DNA of 64,000 bases from Paracoccus salipaludis (GTDB lineage: Bacteria > Pseudomonadota > Alphaproteobacteria > Rhodobacterales > Rhodobacteraceae). Location of the stretch: NCBI RefSeq assembly GCF_002287065.1, contig NZ_NSJZ01000001.1, positions 1 to 64,000 of the forward strand, read 5' to 3'. Shown one piece after another: positions 1-9,244 of the stretch (positions are counted from its first letter, which is position 1; each line of letters starts with the position of its first letter). Below the pieces are notes generated by a model. The model had not been told where the DNA came from and did not search any database. It saw nothing but the letters and a program-made list of their open reading frames with translations. The position numbers and the translations under genes were made by a program.

Positions 1-2628
1 CGAGGCGGCGCGCTCCGCCTCGCGCTCGGTGGAGGTGGCGGCAAGCAGGGCGGCATCGGCTGCCGTCACCGCGGCGCGCGCGCGGGACAAACGGATCTCT
101 CCTTCCGCCACCCGCTGGGACAGGGCCTCGCGCCGCCGGGCGAGGATGGGGGGCTGCGCCTCGGCCTCGGCCAGGTCCCGCGCCGTGCCGTCGCGCCGCG
201 CCTGCAGTTCGGCGGCGCGGCTGCCGGCCTGCTCGAGGCGCTCGCGCCAGCCGGCGGCCTCCTTTCCGATGGCCTCCAGCCGCTTCACCCTTGCGGCACC
301 GTCGCGCCGCAACTCGTCCACCGCGCCGCGCCGGGACAGGGTCGCGGCCCGCGCGGCCTCGACGGCGGCTTTCGCCTGATCGACGGCTGCCACGGCCGCG
401 CTGCGGTCGGGCAGGGCGGCAAGCGCGGCCTCGGCCTCGGCCAGCCGCCCGGCGGCGTCCGTGGCATCGGCCGCGTGACGGGCGTGCTGGGTGCGCGCGG
501 CCTCGGCGCGGCCCTGAGCAAGCGACAGGTCGGCCTCGGCACGGGTGGCGGTGCGGGCGCCGTCCGAAAGCGCCCGTTCCGCCGCGCGGCTGACCTCGCG
601 GGCGGAGGTCTCGGCCGCTGCCGCATCCTTCAGGGCGGCGCGGGCGGCCTCATGCGCGGCGATGGCGGCAGCGGCACCGGTGCGGGCAGCCTGCGCCTGG
701 GCGGCGGTGTCCTTCAGCCGGTTGACCTGCTGAAGATGCAGGGCGGCGGCCGAGGTCGCCTCGCCCGAAGGCAGCACCAGCCCGTCCCAGCGGAACAGGT
801 CACCGGCAGGGGTGACAAGCCGCTGGCCGGGGCGAAGACGCGGCTGCATCCTGGCGGCGCTCGCGGCATCTCCCGCCAGGCCGGTCTGGGCGAGACGCCG
901 CGAAAGCGCCGGGGCACCCTGGACCTCCGCGGCAAGCGGACTCGCGCCCTCGGGCAGGGGCGGATCGTCCTCGGGGACGGCGAGCGTCCGCCAGCCGGGG
1001 CCGCTGTCGGCCACGGGAAGCCGCAGGTCGTCCCCGAGGGCGGCACCCAGCGCAACCTTGAAGCCCGGCGCGACGGCGAGGACGTCCAGAAGCGCGCCTG
1101 TCTCGGCGCGGCCACGCGAGACCAGGCGGGAAAGGGCCGCGCGCTCGGCTTCCAGCGCGGCGGCCTCGCCCTCGGCGGTGGCGCGGGTCGCGCGGGCCGT
1201 GGTCTCGGCGTCGCTTGCCGCTGCGCGGGCGGTCTCGGCACCGGCAAGGCGCGCCTCGGCGGCTGCGGCGGCGGCGCGGAGGGCGTCCTGCGCGGCCTGC
1301 GTTTGCGACAAGGTTGCCTCGGCCTGCCGCCCTGCGGCTTCGGCGCCGGTAACGGCGGCCTCGGCATTGGCCCGGGCCCGCACCGCGCGGTCGCGCATGG
1401 CCCGCAGGTCGGCGACCAGCCGCTCGGCAGAGTGGTGGCGCGCGGCGAGGCGGGCGGATTCATCGGTCCGTTCGCTCAACTGCGCCTCGATCCCGCGCAG
1501 GGCGGTTGCGGCGTCCTCGGCCGCGGCCTGTGCGGCGGCCAGCCGGTCGTCATGGCCCAGGTGAGCCTGCTCCAGTTCGGCGCGCTCGCCCGTCAGCCGC
1601 GCCAGCACCTCGCCCGCGTCGTTGTTCAGCGCGGCCTCGCGCGCGATGTCGCGGTCGAGCTGGGCAAGGCGGGCCGCCAGCGTGGCAAGGGCGTCGCGGG
1701 CACGCGCCTCGGCCTCGTCCAAGGCCTCGGCCTCGGCAGCAGCGCGTGTCCGGACGGCGGCGGCGATGCTTTCCTCCTCGCGCAGGGCGGGAAGGGCGGC
1801 CTCGGCATAAGTTCGGGCGCCGGTGGCCGCACGGGCGGCGGCCTCGGCCTGCGCCGCCGCCGCGCGGGCCTCGGCCAGCGCCGCAAGCGCCGTTGTCAGG
1901 GCGGCCTTCGCCTCGGACCAGCGGCGCCAGACCAGGGCCCCCTCGGCCTGGCGCAGCGCCGCGCCGATCTCGCGGTAGCGCGCGGCGGTGCGGGCCTGGC
2001 GCGCCAGCGCGGCGGCCTGCGCCGCAAGCTGTTCCAGCCGGTCGTCCACGCGGGACAGGTTCTGCTCGGCCCCGTTCAGGCGCAGCTCGGCCTCGTGCCG
2101 GCGCTGGTAAAGCCCGCCGATGCCTGCCGCATCCTCCAGCACCCGCCTGCGCGCCTTGGGGCGGGCGTTGATCAGCTCGGAGATCTGCCCCTGCCGGACC
2201 AGCGCGGGCGACTGCGCCCCGGTCGAGGCATCCGCGAACAGCATCTGCACGTCGCGCGCCCGCACCTCGCGCCCGTTGAGGCGATAAGCCGAGCCCGCGT
2301 CGCGCGTGATCCGCCGCGTGACCTCCAGCGCGTCGGTGTCGTTGAAGCCGACGGGCGCGCGGCGGGCGCGGTTGTCCAGCGCCAGCGTCACCTCGGCCGA
2401 GGCGCGCGCGGGGCGGCGGGTGGTGCCCGCGAAGATCACGTCCTCCATCCCCTCGCCGCGCATGGCGGTGGGGCGGCTTTCGCCCATGACCCAGCGCAGC
2501 GCTTCCAGCAGGTTGGACTTGCCGCAGCCGTTGGGGCCGACCACGCCCGTCAGCCCGTCGCGGATGACCAGCTCGGTCGGGTCCACGAAGCTTTTGAAGC
2601 CGGACAGGCGAAGGCGGTCGAACTGCAC
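1..2628 (-). CDS. smc: Chromosome segregation ATPase SMC, N-terminal 876 codons (3' end outside window)
   Basis: SMC dimerises through its hinge and, with ScpA/ScpB, organises and segregates the chromosome. The reading frame on the minus strand is open from a GTG at 2628 to the left edge, so the C-terminal head is missing here. The N-terminus has the family motif LSGFKSF, then a Walker A GPNGCGKSN near residues 30-38 and a GxxMEDVIFAGT stretch. An alanine- and glutamate-rich coiled coil follows. A hinge-like globular region lies at about 500-630 (contains GALLDVLAVAPGFKVALGAA). A second coiled coil then runs off the edge. I checked the frame at the start, hinge and edge and saw no shift. No ATG lies near the conserved N-terminus, so GTG is the best start. 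A TTGACT-17-TGAATC promoter sits 30 bases upstream. Confidence 0.95.
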   Translation of the reverse strand, partial: MQFDRLRLSGFKSFVDPTELVIRDGLTGVVGPNGCGKSNLLEALRWVMGESRPTAMRGEGMEDVIFAGTTRRPARASAEVTLALDNRARRAPVGFNDTDALEVTRRITRDAGSAYRLNGREVRARDVQMLFADASTGAQSPALVRQGQISELINARPKARRRVLEDAAGIGGLYQRRHEAELRLNGAEQNLSRVDDRLEQLAAQAAALARQARTAARYREIGAALRQAEGALVWRRWSEAKAALTTALAALAEARAAAAQAEAAARAATGARTYAEAALPALREEESIAAAVRTRAAAEAEALDEAEARARDALATLAARLAQLDRDIAREAALNNDAGEVLARLTGERAELEQAHLGHDDRLAAAQAAAEDAATALRGIEAQLSERTDESARLAARHHSAERLVADLRAMRDRAVRARANAEAAVTGAEAAGRQAEATLSQTQAAQDALRAAAAAAEARLAGAETARAAASDAETTARATRATAEGEAAALEAERAALSRLVSRGRAETGALLDVLAVAPGFKVALGAALGDDLRLPVADSGPGWRTLAVPEDDPPLPEGASPLAAEVQGAPALSRRLAQTGLAGDAASAARMQPRLRPGQRLVTPAGDLFRWDGLVLPSGEATSAAALHLQQVNRLKDTAAQAQAARTGAAAAIAAHEAARAALKDAAAAETSAREVSRAAERALSDGARTATRAEADLSLAQGRAEAARTQHARHAADATDAAGRLAEAEAALAALPDRSAAVAAVDQAKAAVEAARAATLSRRGAVDELRRDGAARVKRLEAIGKEAAGWRERLEQAGSRAAELQARRDGTARDLAEAEAQPPILARRREALSQRVAEGEIRLSRARAAVTAADAALLAATSTEREAERAAS

Positions 2629-2657
2629 GGAAAGGCCCTTGCTGCGTGTTCGGGCGC

Positions 2658-2686
2658 GATTCAACCCCTGCGCGCGGGCAAGTCAA
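2658..2686 (-). promoter_or_regulatory. Predicted smc promoter
   Basis: On the minus strand TTGACT (2686-2681) and TGAATC (2663-2658) are separated by exactly 17 bases, about 30 bases before the GTG start of smc. Seen by eye only. Confidence 0.45.
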
Positions 2687-2721
2687 CGCGGCGGCTTTCC
2701 CGCAGCGCGAAAACCGGGGCG

Positions 2722-2750
2722 CTTTCAAAGCGGGACGCCCGTGCTAACGA
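2722..2750 (+). promoter_or_regulatory. Predicted lrgA-like promoter, leaderless arrangement
   Basis: CTTTCA (2722-2727), 17 bases, TAACGA (2745-2750). The ATG at 2757 begins only six bases after the -10 box and has no purine-rich site before it, so transcription would start at or next to the A of the ATG. Confidence 0.35.
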
Positions 2751-2756
2751 TGCGGC

Positions 2757-3113
2757 ATGGTCCCGGCGCTTGTCACCATCCTGACGTTCCAGCTGATCGG
2801 AGAGGTCATCTCTCGCGGGCTGAACCTGCCCTTGCCGGGGCCGGTCGTGGGGCTGGTGCTGCTGCTCGGCGCGATGCGGCTGCGCCCGGGGCTGGCGGGC
2901 TGGCTGCGGCCGGTGGGGCAGGGGATGCTGGCGCATCTGTCGCTTTTCTTCGTGCCCGCGGGCGTCGGCATCGTCGCGCACCTGCCCTTGCTGCGGGAAC
3001 ACGGGCTGGCGCTGCTGGCGGCGATCGGGGGCTCGACGGTGCTGGCGCTGGTCGCAGGGGCCGGGGCCTTCACGCTGGTCGCCCGCTGGACCGGCCAGGA
3101 GGACGAGCGATGA
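2757..3113 (+). CDS. lrgA: LrgA/CidA-family membrane protein (holin-like)
   Basis: A 118-residue integral membrane protein with four hydrophobic segments. The family features GPVVGLVLLL near residue 28 and LSLFFVPAGVGI near residue 60 are clear, and the length is normal. In Gram-positive bacteria LrgA/CidA influence murein hydrolase export and autolysis. Related pairs in plants and bacteria are also linked to pyruvate or glycolate transport, so the substrate here is unknown. It is translationally coupled to lrgB by a 4-base ATGA overlap. The start is the only ATG near the conserved N-terminus and has no Shine-Dalgarno site. Confidence 0.85.
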   Translation: MVPALVTILTFQLIGEVISRGLNLPLPGPVVGLVLLLGAMRLRPGLAGWLRPVGQGMLAHLSLFFVPAGVGIVAHLPLLREHGLALLAAIGGSTVLALVAGAGAFTLVARWTGQEDER

Positions 3114-3829
3114 GCGCCGATCCGGCCCTGATCTGGGCCTATCTCACGCAGGGGCCGCTGCTGTGGCTGACGGCGACGCTGGCGGCCTATGCCTTGGGCA
3201 CCACGGTCTTCCGCCTGTCCCGGGGGCAGAGCTGGGCCAACCCGGTGCTGATCGCCGTGGTCCTGCTGGGGCTGCTGCTGACCGCGACCGGCACGCCCTA
3301 TGCCACCTATTTCGAGGGCGCGCAGTTCGTCCATTTCCTGCTGGGGCCCGCCACGGTCTGCCTCGCGCTGCCCATGCATGACAACCTGCCCCGGATGCGG
3401 GCGGCGGCGCTGCCGATCCTGGCGGGGCTGGCGGCGGGATCGCTGGTCGCGGTCGCCTCGGCCCTTGCCATCGCGCGGGCCTTCGGCCTTGGCGGAGAGG
3501 TCATGGCGTCGCTTGCGCCCAAGTCCACGACCGCACCCGTCGCCATCGGCATTGCGGAACGACTGGGCGGCCAGCCGACGCTGACGGCGGTTCTGGTGCT
3601 GACGACCGGGATCTTCGGCGCCATGGTCGTGACGCCCTTGTTCAACGCGCTGGGCTTTCGCGACTGGCGCGCGCGGGGACTGGCGGTCGGGACGGCCGCC
3701 CACGGGATCGGCACGGCCCGGGCCTTGCAGGTGAACCCCACGGCGGGGGCCTTTGCCGGGATCGGCATGGGGCTGAACGCCGTGCTGACAGCGATCCTCG
3801 CGCCCCTGATCCTGCGGCTGTTCGGCTGA
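3110..3829 (+). CDS. lrgB: LrgB/CidB-family membrane protein
   Basis: A 239-residue polytopic inner-membrane protein of the LrgB family, partner of the preceding LrgA-like protein. Diagnostic segments are FLLGPATVCLALP near residue 80, the highly conserved LAPKSTTAPVAIGIAE near 135, and GTAAHGIGTARAL near 195. The start overlaps the lrgA stop (ATGA), implying a two-gene operon. The length matches the family. Its role as an autolysis modulator or organic-acid carrier cannot be told from sequence. Confidence 0.9.
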   Translation: MSADPALIWAYLTQGPLLWLTATLAAYALGTTVFRLSRGQSWANPVLIAVVLLGLLLTATGTPYATYFEGAQFVHFLLGPATVCLALPMHDNLPRMRAAALPILAGLAAGSLVAVASALAIARAFGLGGEVMASLAPKSTTAPVAIGIAERLGGQPTLTAVLVLTTGIFGAMVVTPLFNALGFRDWRARGLAVGTAAHGIGTARALQVNPTAGAFAGIGMGLNAVLTAILAPLILRLFG

Positions 3830-3830
3830 A

Positions 3831-3859
3831 ACGGAAAAGGCCGCCCGGAGGGGGCGGCC
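3831..3859 (-). terminator. Rho-independent terminator for the 3883-4203 gene
   Basis: Perfect 8-bp stem GGCCGCCC/GGGCGGCC with a 5-base loop at 3839-3859. Read on the minus strand it lies 23 bases after the stop of the small gene and is followed by TTTTCCGTTTC. It also sits directly after lrgB, so it separates two convergent units. Confidence 0.7.
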
Positions 3860-3882
3860 CGTGAAAGCGGTGGACGTCGGCC

Positions 3883-4203
3883 TCAGGCGGCCTCGGCCTC
3901 TTCGGCGGCCATGCGGCGTTCGCTTTCCTCGCGCGACAGGGCGACCGAGGTGCGCACGCCCTTCGTCACGAATTCGACCAAGCCCTTCACCACGCGTTCG
4001 TTGGGGTCGATGCCGGCACAGCTCAGAACCTCGCGCCCGTCGCGCGAGCGCGCCCAGCGGGCGATCTGCTCGGCGCCGTTGCCGTATTTCTTGTCGTCCG
4101 CGATGGCATCATCCAGCGCGGCCAGAACGACCGCGGCAAAAAGCTTGCGCGCCCGCTGCCCTTGTTCGAAGTTGAATGCCGACCCGTCCACAAAATCACG
4201 CAT
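3883..4203 (-). CDS. Small conserved Rhodobacterales protein (DUF6280-like)
   Basis: A 106-residue acidic, mostly helical soluble protein with no signal peptide or membrane segment. Notable stretches are ARKLFAAVVLAALDDAI, QIARWARSRDGREVLSCAGI and RTSVALSREESERR, and there is one cysteine. I recall near-identical proteins in many Rhodobacteraceae under the name DUF6280; their function is not known. It stands alone between convergent lrgB and a co-directional EamA exporter, with its own terminator and a leader of over 200 bases, so it is probably monocistronic. Confidence 0.8.
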   Translation of the reverse strand: MRDFVDGSAFNFEQGQRARKLFAAVVLAALDDAIADDKKYGNGAEQIARWARSRDGREVLSCAGIDPNERVVKGLVEFVTKGVRTSVALSREESERRMAAEEAEAA

Positions 4204-4474
4204 GAAGTCTTCCCATTCCTGTCACCCCACAATGAGGGAAAGGGGCGCGCAGCCGGCCCCGTGTTGTCTGCCCTGAAGGGTGTCGCGCAGCAGTATCTGC
4301 ACCCGCACCGATTCGTTATCCCCTTGCCCGCATTGCGGCCATGCGTCGCACGCAAACCGTGCATGAGCCACATTTGACGGCCTTTATGCAATGTTGACTT
4401 GTCAGGTATTGCGCAAACCCTTCTTGACAACCCCCGCGACCGCAATGAGTTGCCGAAAGTCGTGCCAAAAATCT

Positions 4475-5344
4475 TTATGCGCGGCTGGGCGCCCGGCTGG
4501 CCAGGATCACGCCGCCGATCACCAGCACCCCCGCGACCAGTTCGGCCGGATGGGGCGTTTCGTCCAGCAAAGCCCAGGACGAGGCGATGCCCACGACCGG
4601 CACCAGCATCGACCAGGGCGCGACCTCGCTGGCCGGATAGCGCGACATCAGCGTGTTCCAGATGCCGTAGCCGATCACCGTGGCGAAGATCACGATATAC
4701 AGCAGCCCCAGCGTCGCGGGGATTGCCTGCGTGGTCAGCGCCCCCGAAAGGGCCGGGCCGATGCGCGGCCCTTCCGCCGACAGCGCCATCAGGAACAGCG
4801 GAACGGGCGGGACGATCGACATCCACATGGTCAGGTGCAGGGGCTTCGGCGCCCGCGCGAGGCGCGAGCAGATGTTGCCGATAGCCCAGCCCAGCGCCCC
4901 CATGAGCGTCAGCGCCACCGGCAGCAGCGCCGCCGCGCGCGCCTGGCTGGCCCCGATCAGCGCCAGGCCCGCAACGGCGATGCCGACCCCCAGGGCGCGG
5001 CGCGACGTCAGCCGCTCGCCCAGGAAGGCGGTGGCCAGCAGGATGGTGAAGGGGGCCGAGGCCTGCAACGCCAGCGAGGCGAGCCCCGCCGGCATCCCGG
5101 CCGCCATGCCGGCATAAAGAAAGGCGAACTGCATCACGCCCAGGCCGAACCCCGTGCCCAGGAGCCAGCGCATCCTGACCTGGGGGAAGGGCACGAACAG
5201 CATGGCCGGGACCGCCAGCAGCGCAAAGCGCAGCGCGCCCGCCAGCAGCGGGGGGTAATGGGTCAGCATCAGGGCCGTGGCGGGGAAGTTCAGTCCCCAC
5301 AACACCGGCACCAGCATGACCAGCCCGCGATCGCGTCCCTGCAT
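4475..5344 (-). CDS. EamA/DMT-superfamily exporter
   Basis: A 289-residue protein with about ten hydrophobic helices arranged as two EamA halves, the usual architecture of drug/metabolite exporters of the inner membrane. Recognisable pieces are PVLWGLNFPAT near residue 17, a LGERLTSRRALGVGIAVAGLALI segment closing the first half, and LDETPHPAELVAGVLVIGGVIL at the C-terminus. The ATG at 5344 follows AAAGGGCGGCGG. The frame stays open further upstream but the extra residues are arginine/cysteine-rich and not credible. Substrate unknown; amino acids or metabolites are typical for the family. Confidence 0.85.
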   Translation of the reverse strand: MQGRDRGLVMLVPVLWGLNFPATALMLTHYPPLLAGALRFALLAVPAMLFVPFPQVRMRWLLGTGFGLGVMQFAFLYAGMAAGMPAGLASLALQASAPFTILLATAFLGERLTSRRALGVGIAVAGLALIGASQARAAALLPVALTLMGALGWAIGNICSRLARAPKPLHLTMWMSIVPPVPLFLMALSAEGPRIGPALSGALTTQAIPATLGLLYIVIFATVIGYGIWNTLMSRYPASEVAPWSMLVPVVGIASSWALLDETPHPAELVAGVLVIGGVILASRAPSRA

Positions 5345-5402
5345 CCGCCGCCCTTTCGTGGAGATCGCCGCACAGAAGCCGATCGGCACGGCGCCCGCAA
5401 GG

Positions 5403-6515
5403 TCAGCCGAACAGGTCAAGCTGGCGCGGCGGCCCGTCCGCCGGCAGGGGGCAGAGCGCGGAAAGCGTGATCCCCAGAAGCCGCACCCCACGCGGATCGG
5501 GCAGCACCTGCGGCAGCAGCGCCGCCGCATGGACCAGCAGCTCGGACTGGCTGCCGACCGGATGGGGCAGGCTGTGGGCGCGGGTGACGGTCTGGAAATC
5601 GGTGTATTTCGCCTTCAGCGTGACGGTGCGTCCCGACAGGCCGCGCGGGGCGGCGTGGCGCCAGACCTTCTCGGCCAGGGGCGCCAGCGCCTCGGCGGCG
5701 GCATCGAGGTCGTGGATGTCGGTCATGAAGGTCGTCTCGGCGCCCACCGACTTGCGCTCGCGGTCGGGGCGGACCTCGCGGTGATCGATCCCGCGCGAGA
5801 TGTTCCAGTAATACTGCCCGGCCTTGCCGAAGCGGGCGGCCAGGAAATCAAGGCTCTGGCGGCGCAGGTCGGCCCCGGTGCGGATGCCGTGGCGTTCCAT
5901 CTTGGCGGCGGTGGCGGGGCCGATGCCGTGGAAGCGGCCGATGGGCAGGGTCAGGACGAAATCCGGCCCGGCCTCGGGCGGGATCACGAACATGCCGTCG
6001 GGCTTGCGCTGGTCCGAGGCGAGCTTTGCCAGGAACTTGTTGTAGCTGACCCCGGCCGAGGCGGTCAGCCCCGTTTCCGCCCGGATCAGCGCCCGGATCT
6101 CGCGGGCGATCTGGGTGGCGGTGCGGCCCTCCAGGTGGTCGGTCAGGTCCAGGTAGGCCTCGTCCAGGGACAGGGGCTCGATCAGGGGGGTGAAGCGGGC
6201 GAAGATGTCGCGGATCTGGGCGCTGACGGCGCGGTAGACCTCGAACCGCCCCTTGACGAAGATGAGGTCGGGGCAGAGCCGCTTCGCCCGCACCGAGGGC
6301 ATGGCCGAGCGCACGCCGAAGGGCCGCGCCTCGTAGCTGGCGGCCGCCACGACGCCGCGCAGGGATGATCCGCCGACCGCCACGGGCTTGCCGCGCAGGT
6401 CCGGGTTGTCGCGCTGTTCGACGCTGGCGAAGAAGGCGTCCATGTCGACATGGACGATGCGGCGGATGCGCTCGGGCGGTGCCTGGCCGCCCGGGAAGGG
6501 AGGCGCGCCCGGCAT
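5403..6515 (-). CDS. dinB: DNA polymerase IV (Y-family translesion polymerase)
   Basis: A 370-residue error-prone polymerase that extends past lesions. Catalytic motifs are HVDMDAFFASVEQ at residues 22-34 (Asp24, Asp26) and SLDEAYLD near 117-124. YNKFLAKLASDQRKPDG of the palm/fingers and a helix-hairpin-helix segment FHGIGPATAAKM follow. The protein ends in RQLDLFG, a beta-clamp-binding QxxLF-type tail. It is the third gene of a minus-strand operon and starts four bases after the ygfZ stop. No LexA-type box is visible before it, so any SOS control would have to act at the operon promoter. Confidence 0.95.
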   Translation of the reverse strand: MPGAPPFPGGQAPPERIRRIVHVDMDAFFASVEQRDNPDLRGKPVAVGGSSLRGVVAAASYEARPFGVRSAMPSVRAKRLCPDLIFVKGRFEVYRAVSAQIRDIFARFTPLIEPLSLDEAYLDLTDHLEGRTATQIAREIRALIRAETGLTASAGVSYNKFLAKLASDQRKPDGMFVIPPEAGPDFVLTLPIGRFHGIGPATAAKMERHGIRTGADLRRQSLDFLAARFGKAGQYYWNISRGIDHREVRPDRERKSVGAETTFMTDIHDLDAAAEALAPLAEKVWRHAAPRGLSGRTVTLKAKYTDFQTVTRAHSLPHPVGSQSELLVHAAALLPQVLPDPRGVRLLGITLSALCPLPADGPPRQLDLFG

Positions 6516-6519
6516 CGGG

Positions 6520-7248
6520 TCAGGCGGGCAGGGCGGTCACGGTCGCCTCGGCCGCCGTCAGCGGCCCGTCCATGCGGTCGAAGCGCAGATGGGCGATGGC
6601 GCGGCCGCCGGATTGCGTGAACAGGGTTCCCGCCTCGCGTCCGTCCGCCATCAGGATGGGCGTGCCCACCGGGGCCTCGCCGTCGATGGCGACCGTGACC
6701 AGCCCCTTGCGCAGCTCGGTCTTGTGCTTCATCCGCGCCGTGACCTCCTGCCCGACATAGCAACCCTTGCGGAAATCGACGCCGTGCAGGCGCTCGAAAC
6801 CGGCTTCCAGGATGAAGGTCTCGTTCGGGATCAGCTCGACCAGCGACTCGGGGATGGCATGGGCCACGCGAATGGCGTCCCAGTCGGTGCCGTCGTCGCC
6901 TTCCGTTGCGCCGTAATGTCGCCAGCCCAGCGCCGGGTGGCGCGGGTCGGGGATCGCGCCGTCGGGCGCGGTGCCGGTGCCGCGCGTCACCTGCAACTCG
7001 GCCGGCGCAAGCTCGACCGCCGCGCGCAGCTTGTACATCGACAGCCGCCGCAGCAGGTCGTCCGCCAGCCGCGCATCCACGTCCAGCAGCAGCGCGTCAC
7101 CCTGCGGCACGATCAGGAAATCCGCCAGATACTTGCCCTGCGCCGTCAGCAGCGCGGCCCATACCGGCGCGCGGGTCACGTCGTTGGTGACAAGCCCCTG
7201 CAGGAAGTCCACGCGGTCCGCCCCGCCGACCCGGATGATCCGTCGCAT
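6520..7248 (-). CDS. ygfZ: Folate-binding YgfZ/GcvT-like protein, Fe-S cluster maintenance
   Basis: A 242-residue folate-dependent protein needed for repair or assembly of certain Fe-S enzymes in other bacteria. The family signature with its conserved cysteine appears as KGCYVGQEVTARMKH near residues 157-171. FLQGLVTNDV and AALLTAQGKYLADF mark the N-terminal GcvT-like fold. The ATG at 7248 shares one base with the TGA of the upstream ABC gene (TGATG), so translation is coupled. A TTG one codon earlier would overlap that stop and is less likely. Confidence 0.9.
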   Translation of the reverse strand: MRRIIRVGGADRVDFLQGLVTNDVTRAPVWAALLTAQGKYLADFLIVPQGDALLLDVDARLADDLLRRLSMYKLRAAVELAPAELQVTRGTGTAPDGAIPDPRHPALGWRHYGATEGDDGTDWDAIRVAHAIPESLVELIPNETFILEAGFERLHGVDFRKGCYVGQEVTARMKHKTELRKGLVTVAIDGEAPVGTPILMADGREAGTLFTQSGGRAIAHLRFDRMDGPLTAAEATVTALPA

Positions 7249-8987
7249 CAATCGCCCCCGAATTGCAGCCTGACCAGCGCCGCATAGGCGCCGTTCGCCG
7301 CCATAAGCTGGTCATGGGTGCCCTGTTCGGCAACCCGGCCCGCCTCGATCACCACGATCCGGTCGGCCGCGCGGATGGTGGACAGCCGGTGCGCGATCAC
7401 CAGCGTGGTGCGCCCCTGGCTGAGTTCGTCCAGCGCCTGCTGCACCAGCCGCTCGGACGCGGCGTCAAGCGCGCTGGTCGCCTCGTCCAGCAGCAGCACG
7501 GGCGCGTCGCGCAGAAGCGCGCGGGCGATGGCGACGCGCTGGCGCTGGCCCCCCGACAGGGACGAGCCGCGCGGGCCGACCCGTGTGTCGAGGCCGAGCG
7601 GCAGCTCGTCGGCGAAATCGGCCACGCGGGCCGCGACCACGGCGGCGCGCAGACGGTCCTCGGGGACGGCATGGCCCAGCGTGATGTTCTCGCGCAGCGT
7701 TTCGTCGAACAGCGCCGCATCCTGGCTGACGGTCGAGAACTGGTCGCGCAGGACGGGAAGGGTGAAGTCCTGCACGGGAGCGCCGCCCAGGGTGACGGTG
7801 CCGCCGTCGGGGTCCACCATGCGCGTCAGCAGGTTGAAGACGGTGGATTTGCCCGCGCCCGAGGGGCCGACCAGCGCCGTGGTGCGGCCCGCCTCGGCGG
7901 TGAAGGTCAATCCGCGCAGGACCGGGTGGCCGCCATAGGAAAGATGCACGTCCTCGAGCCGGATGGTCGTGTCGGGCGGGGGCTCGGTCCGCGGGCCCGA
8001 GCGGATCGTCGGCTGGATGTCGAAGATCGCGTAGATCCGCTCCAGCGAGGTTGCCGCCGTCTGCCAGCCGCCCGCGAGCCCGCCCAGGCGCCTGAGCGGC
8101 TGGAAGGCCAGCGCGAGCGCCGTGAAGAAGGACATGAAGTCGCCCACCGTCCGCTCGCCGCTGGTGACCTGCGCGCCGCCCAGCGCAAGGACGCCGAGAA
8201 AACCCAGGCCCGTCACGATGTCGATCAGCGCCGGGACCAGGGCGCCCACCGCGCTGACCTTGGTTTCCGACCGCTGAATGTCGCCCACGATGCGGCGGAA
8301 GGTGGCGGTCTGGTAATCCTCCATCCGGTACAGGCGGACCGCGCGGATGCCGTGCAGCACCTCGTCCAGCCGCGTCGCGCGGGTCGAGGCGAAGTTGCGG
8401 TTCTGCCGCATCTTGCGCCGGATGTAGCGCTGGACGAAGCCCGTGGGCAGGATCAGCAGCGGCGCCCCCACCAAGGCCGCGGCCGTCCACCAGGGGTCGG
8501 TCGCGACGGCCACGCCGAACAGCGCCACCAGCGAGATGGCGTCGCGCCCCGCGCCGGTGATGAAGGTCGTCCAGATCGAGCGGATCGCCAGCGTGTCGCC
8601 CTGGATGCGCTCGATCAGCGCGCCGGGCGGGTTCGCCTGGAAGAAGTCGCCGTCCAGCGTCATGATGTGGGACAGAAGGTCCGTCTGCATCCGCGTGGCC
8701 ACGCCCTGCTGGACCGAGGTCAGGATCGCGCGGGTGACGACGTAGGTCGTGGCGCGGATCAGGAACAGGCCGAAGATCGCGCCGCCGACCCACCAGATCG
8801 CGCTTTCGTCGCGGCCCACGAAGACCCGGTCGAACAGCGGCTTCAGCATCCAGCTGAGCAGCGCCAGCGTCGAGCCCTCGATCACCATCAGGACCGTGGC
8901 CAGCCCCATGCGCGGCCAGTAGGGGCGCAGGTAATCCCGCCAGAGCCTGCGGAAAAGGCCGCGTTTTCGGTCGGCGCGTGGGGGCAT
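7248..8987 (-). CDS. MsbA-like ABC exporter (fused permease-ATPase half transporter)
   Basis: A 579-residue half transporter. An N-terminal six-helix ABC membrane domain (about 25-310) is followed by the nucleotide-binding domain. Walker A GPSGAGKST lies near 370-378, LSGGQRQRVAIARAL near 478 and Walker B VLLLDEATSALD after it. The H-loop is in LVIAHRLST. By family it is probably a homodimeric lipid or drug exporter (MsbA/LmrA type), but no substrate is implied by the neighbours. It heads an operon with ygfZ and dinB. A good AGGAG site precedes the ATG. Confidence 0.93.
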   Translation of the reverse strand: MPPRADRKRGLFRRLWRDYLRPYWPRMGLATVLMVIEGSTLALLSWMLKPLFDRVFVGRDESAIWWVGGAIFGLFLIRATTYVVTRAILTSVQQGVATRMQTDLLSHIMTLDGDFFQANPPGALIERIQGDTLAIRSIWTTFITGAGRDAISLVALFGVAVATDPWWTAAALVGAPLLILPTGFVQRYIRRKMRQNRNFASTRATRLDEVLHGIRAVRLYRMEDYQTATFRRIVGDIQRSETKVSAVGALVPALIDIVTGLGFLGVLALGGAQVTSGERTVGDFMSFFTALALAFQPLRRLGGLAGGWQTAATSLERIYAIFDIQPTIRSGPRTEPPPDTTIRLEDVHLSYGGHPVLRGLTFTAEAGRTTALVGPSGAGKSTVFNLLTRMVDPDGGTVTLGGAPVQDFTLPVLRDQFSTVSQDAALFDETLRENITLGHAVPEDRLRAAVVAARVADFADELPLGLDTRVGPRGSSLSGGQRQRVAIARALLRDAPVLLLDEATSALDAASERLVQQALDELSQGRTTLVIAHRLSTIRAADRIVVIEAGRVAEQGTHDQLMAANGAYAALVRLQFGGD

Positions 8988-9065
8988 CGGGCACTCCTGG
9001 TTCAGGGCGGGATAGCCGCGCGGGAAAGGGGGAGCAAGGCCGGGCCCCGGTGCGGGGCTCGCAGA

Positions 9066-9126
9066 AGGGGCGTTGCCCCTCGGCCCGTGCCGGGCCTCAC
9101 CCCAGGATATTTGGACGAAGAAGAAG
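9066..9126 (+). repeat. Dispersed hairpin-tail element, copy A
   Basis: Two adjacent hairpins, AGGGGC-GTT-GCCCCT (9066-9080) and GGCCCG-TGC-CGGGCC (9082-9096), then a tail CCAGGATATTTGGACGAAG continuing AAGAAG to 9126. The tail is shared with four other intergenic sites in the window. This copy lies in the intergenic gap between the ABC exporter and the aminotransferase, about 120 bases before the latter's start. Confidence 0.7.
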
Positions 9127-9244
9127 CCGGTAGGGACGGGGCGCCGCCTCGGGGTGCGGCGCGGGCGGGCCGGTGGCCGGGACGGCTGGACGCAGGGGGC
9201 GGGCGGCTCTACCCATGCGGGGCTTCTTCTTCCCGAGGTTTTCC

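Noticed and set aside
475..2784. 769-codon plus-strand reading frame opposite smc
   Set aside because: It is Gly/Arg/Leu-rich with no family motif and lies antisense to a clear SMC frame. Long antisense frames are expected at this GC content.
4375..4445. Plus-strand TTGACx boxes upstream of the EamA gene 3' end
   Set aside because: There is no plus-strand gene for over 4 kb, and good -10 partners are missing.
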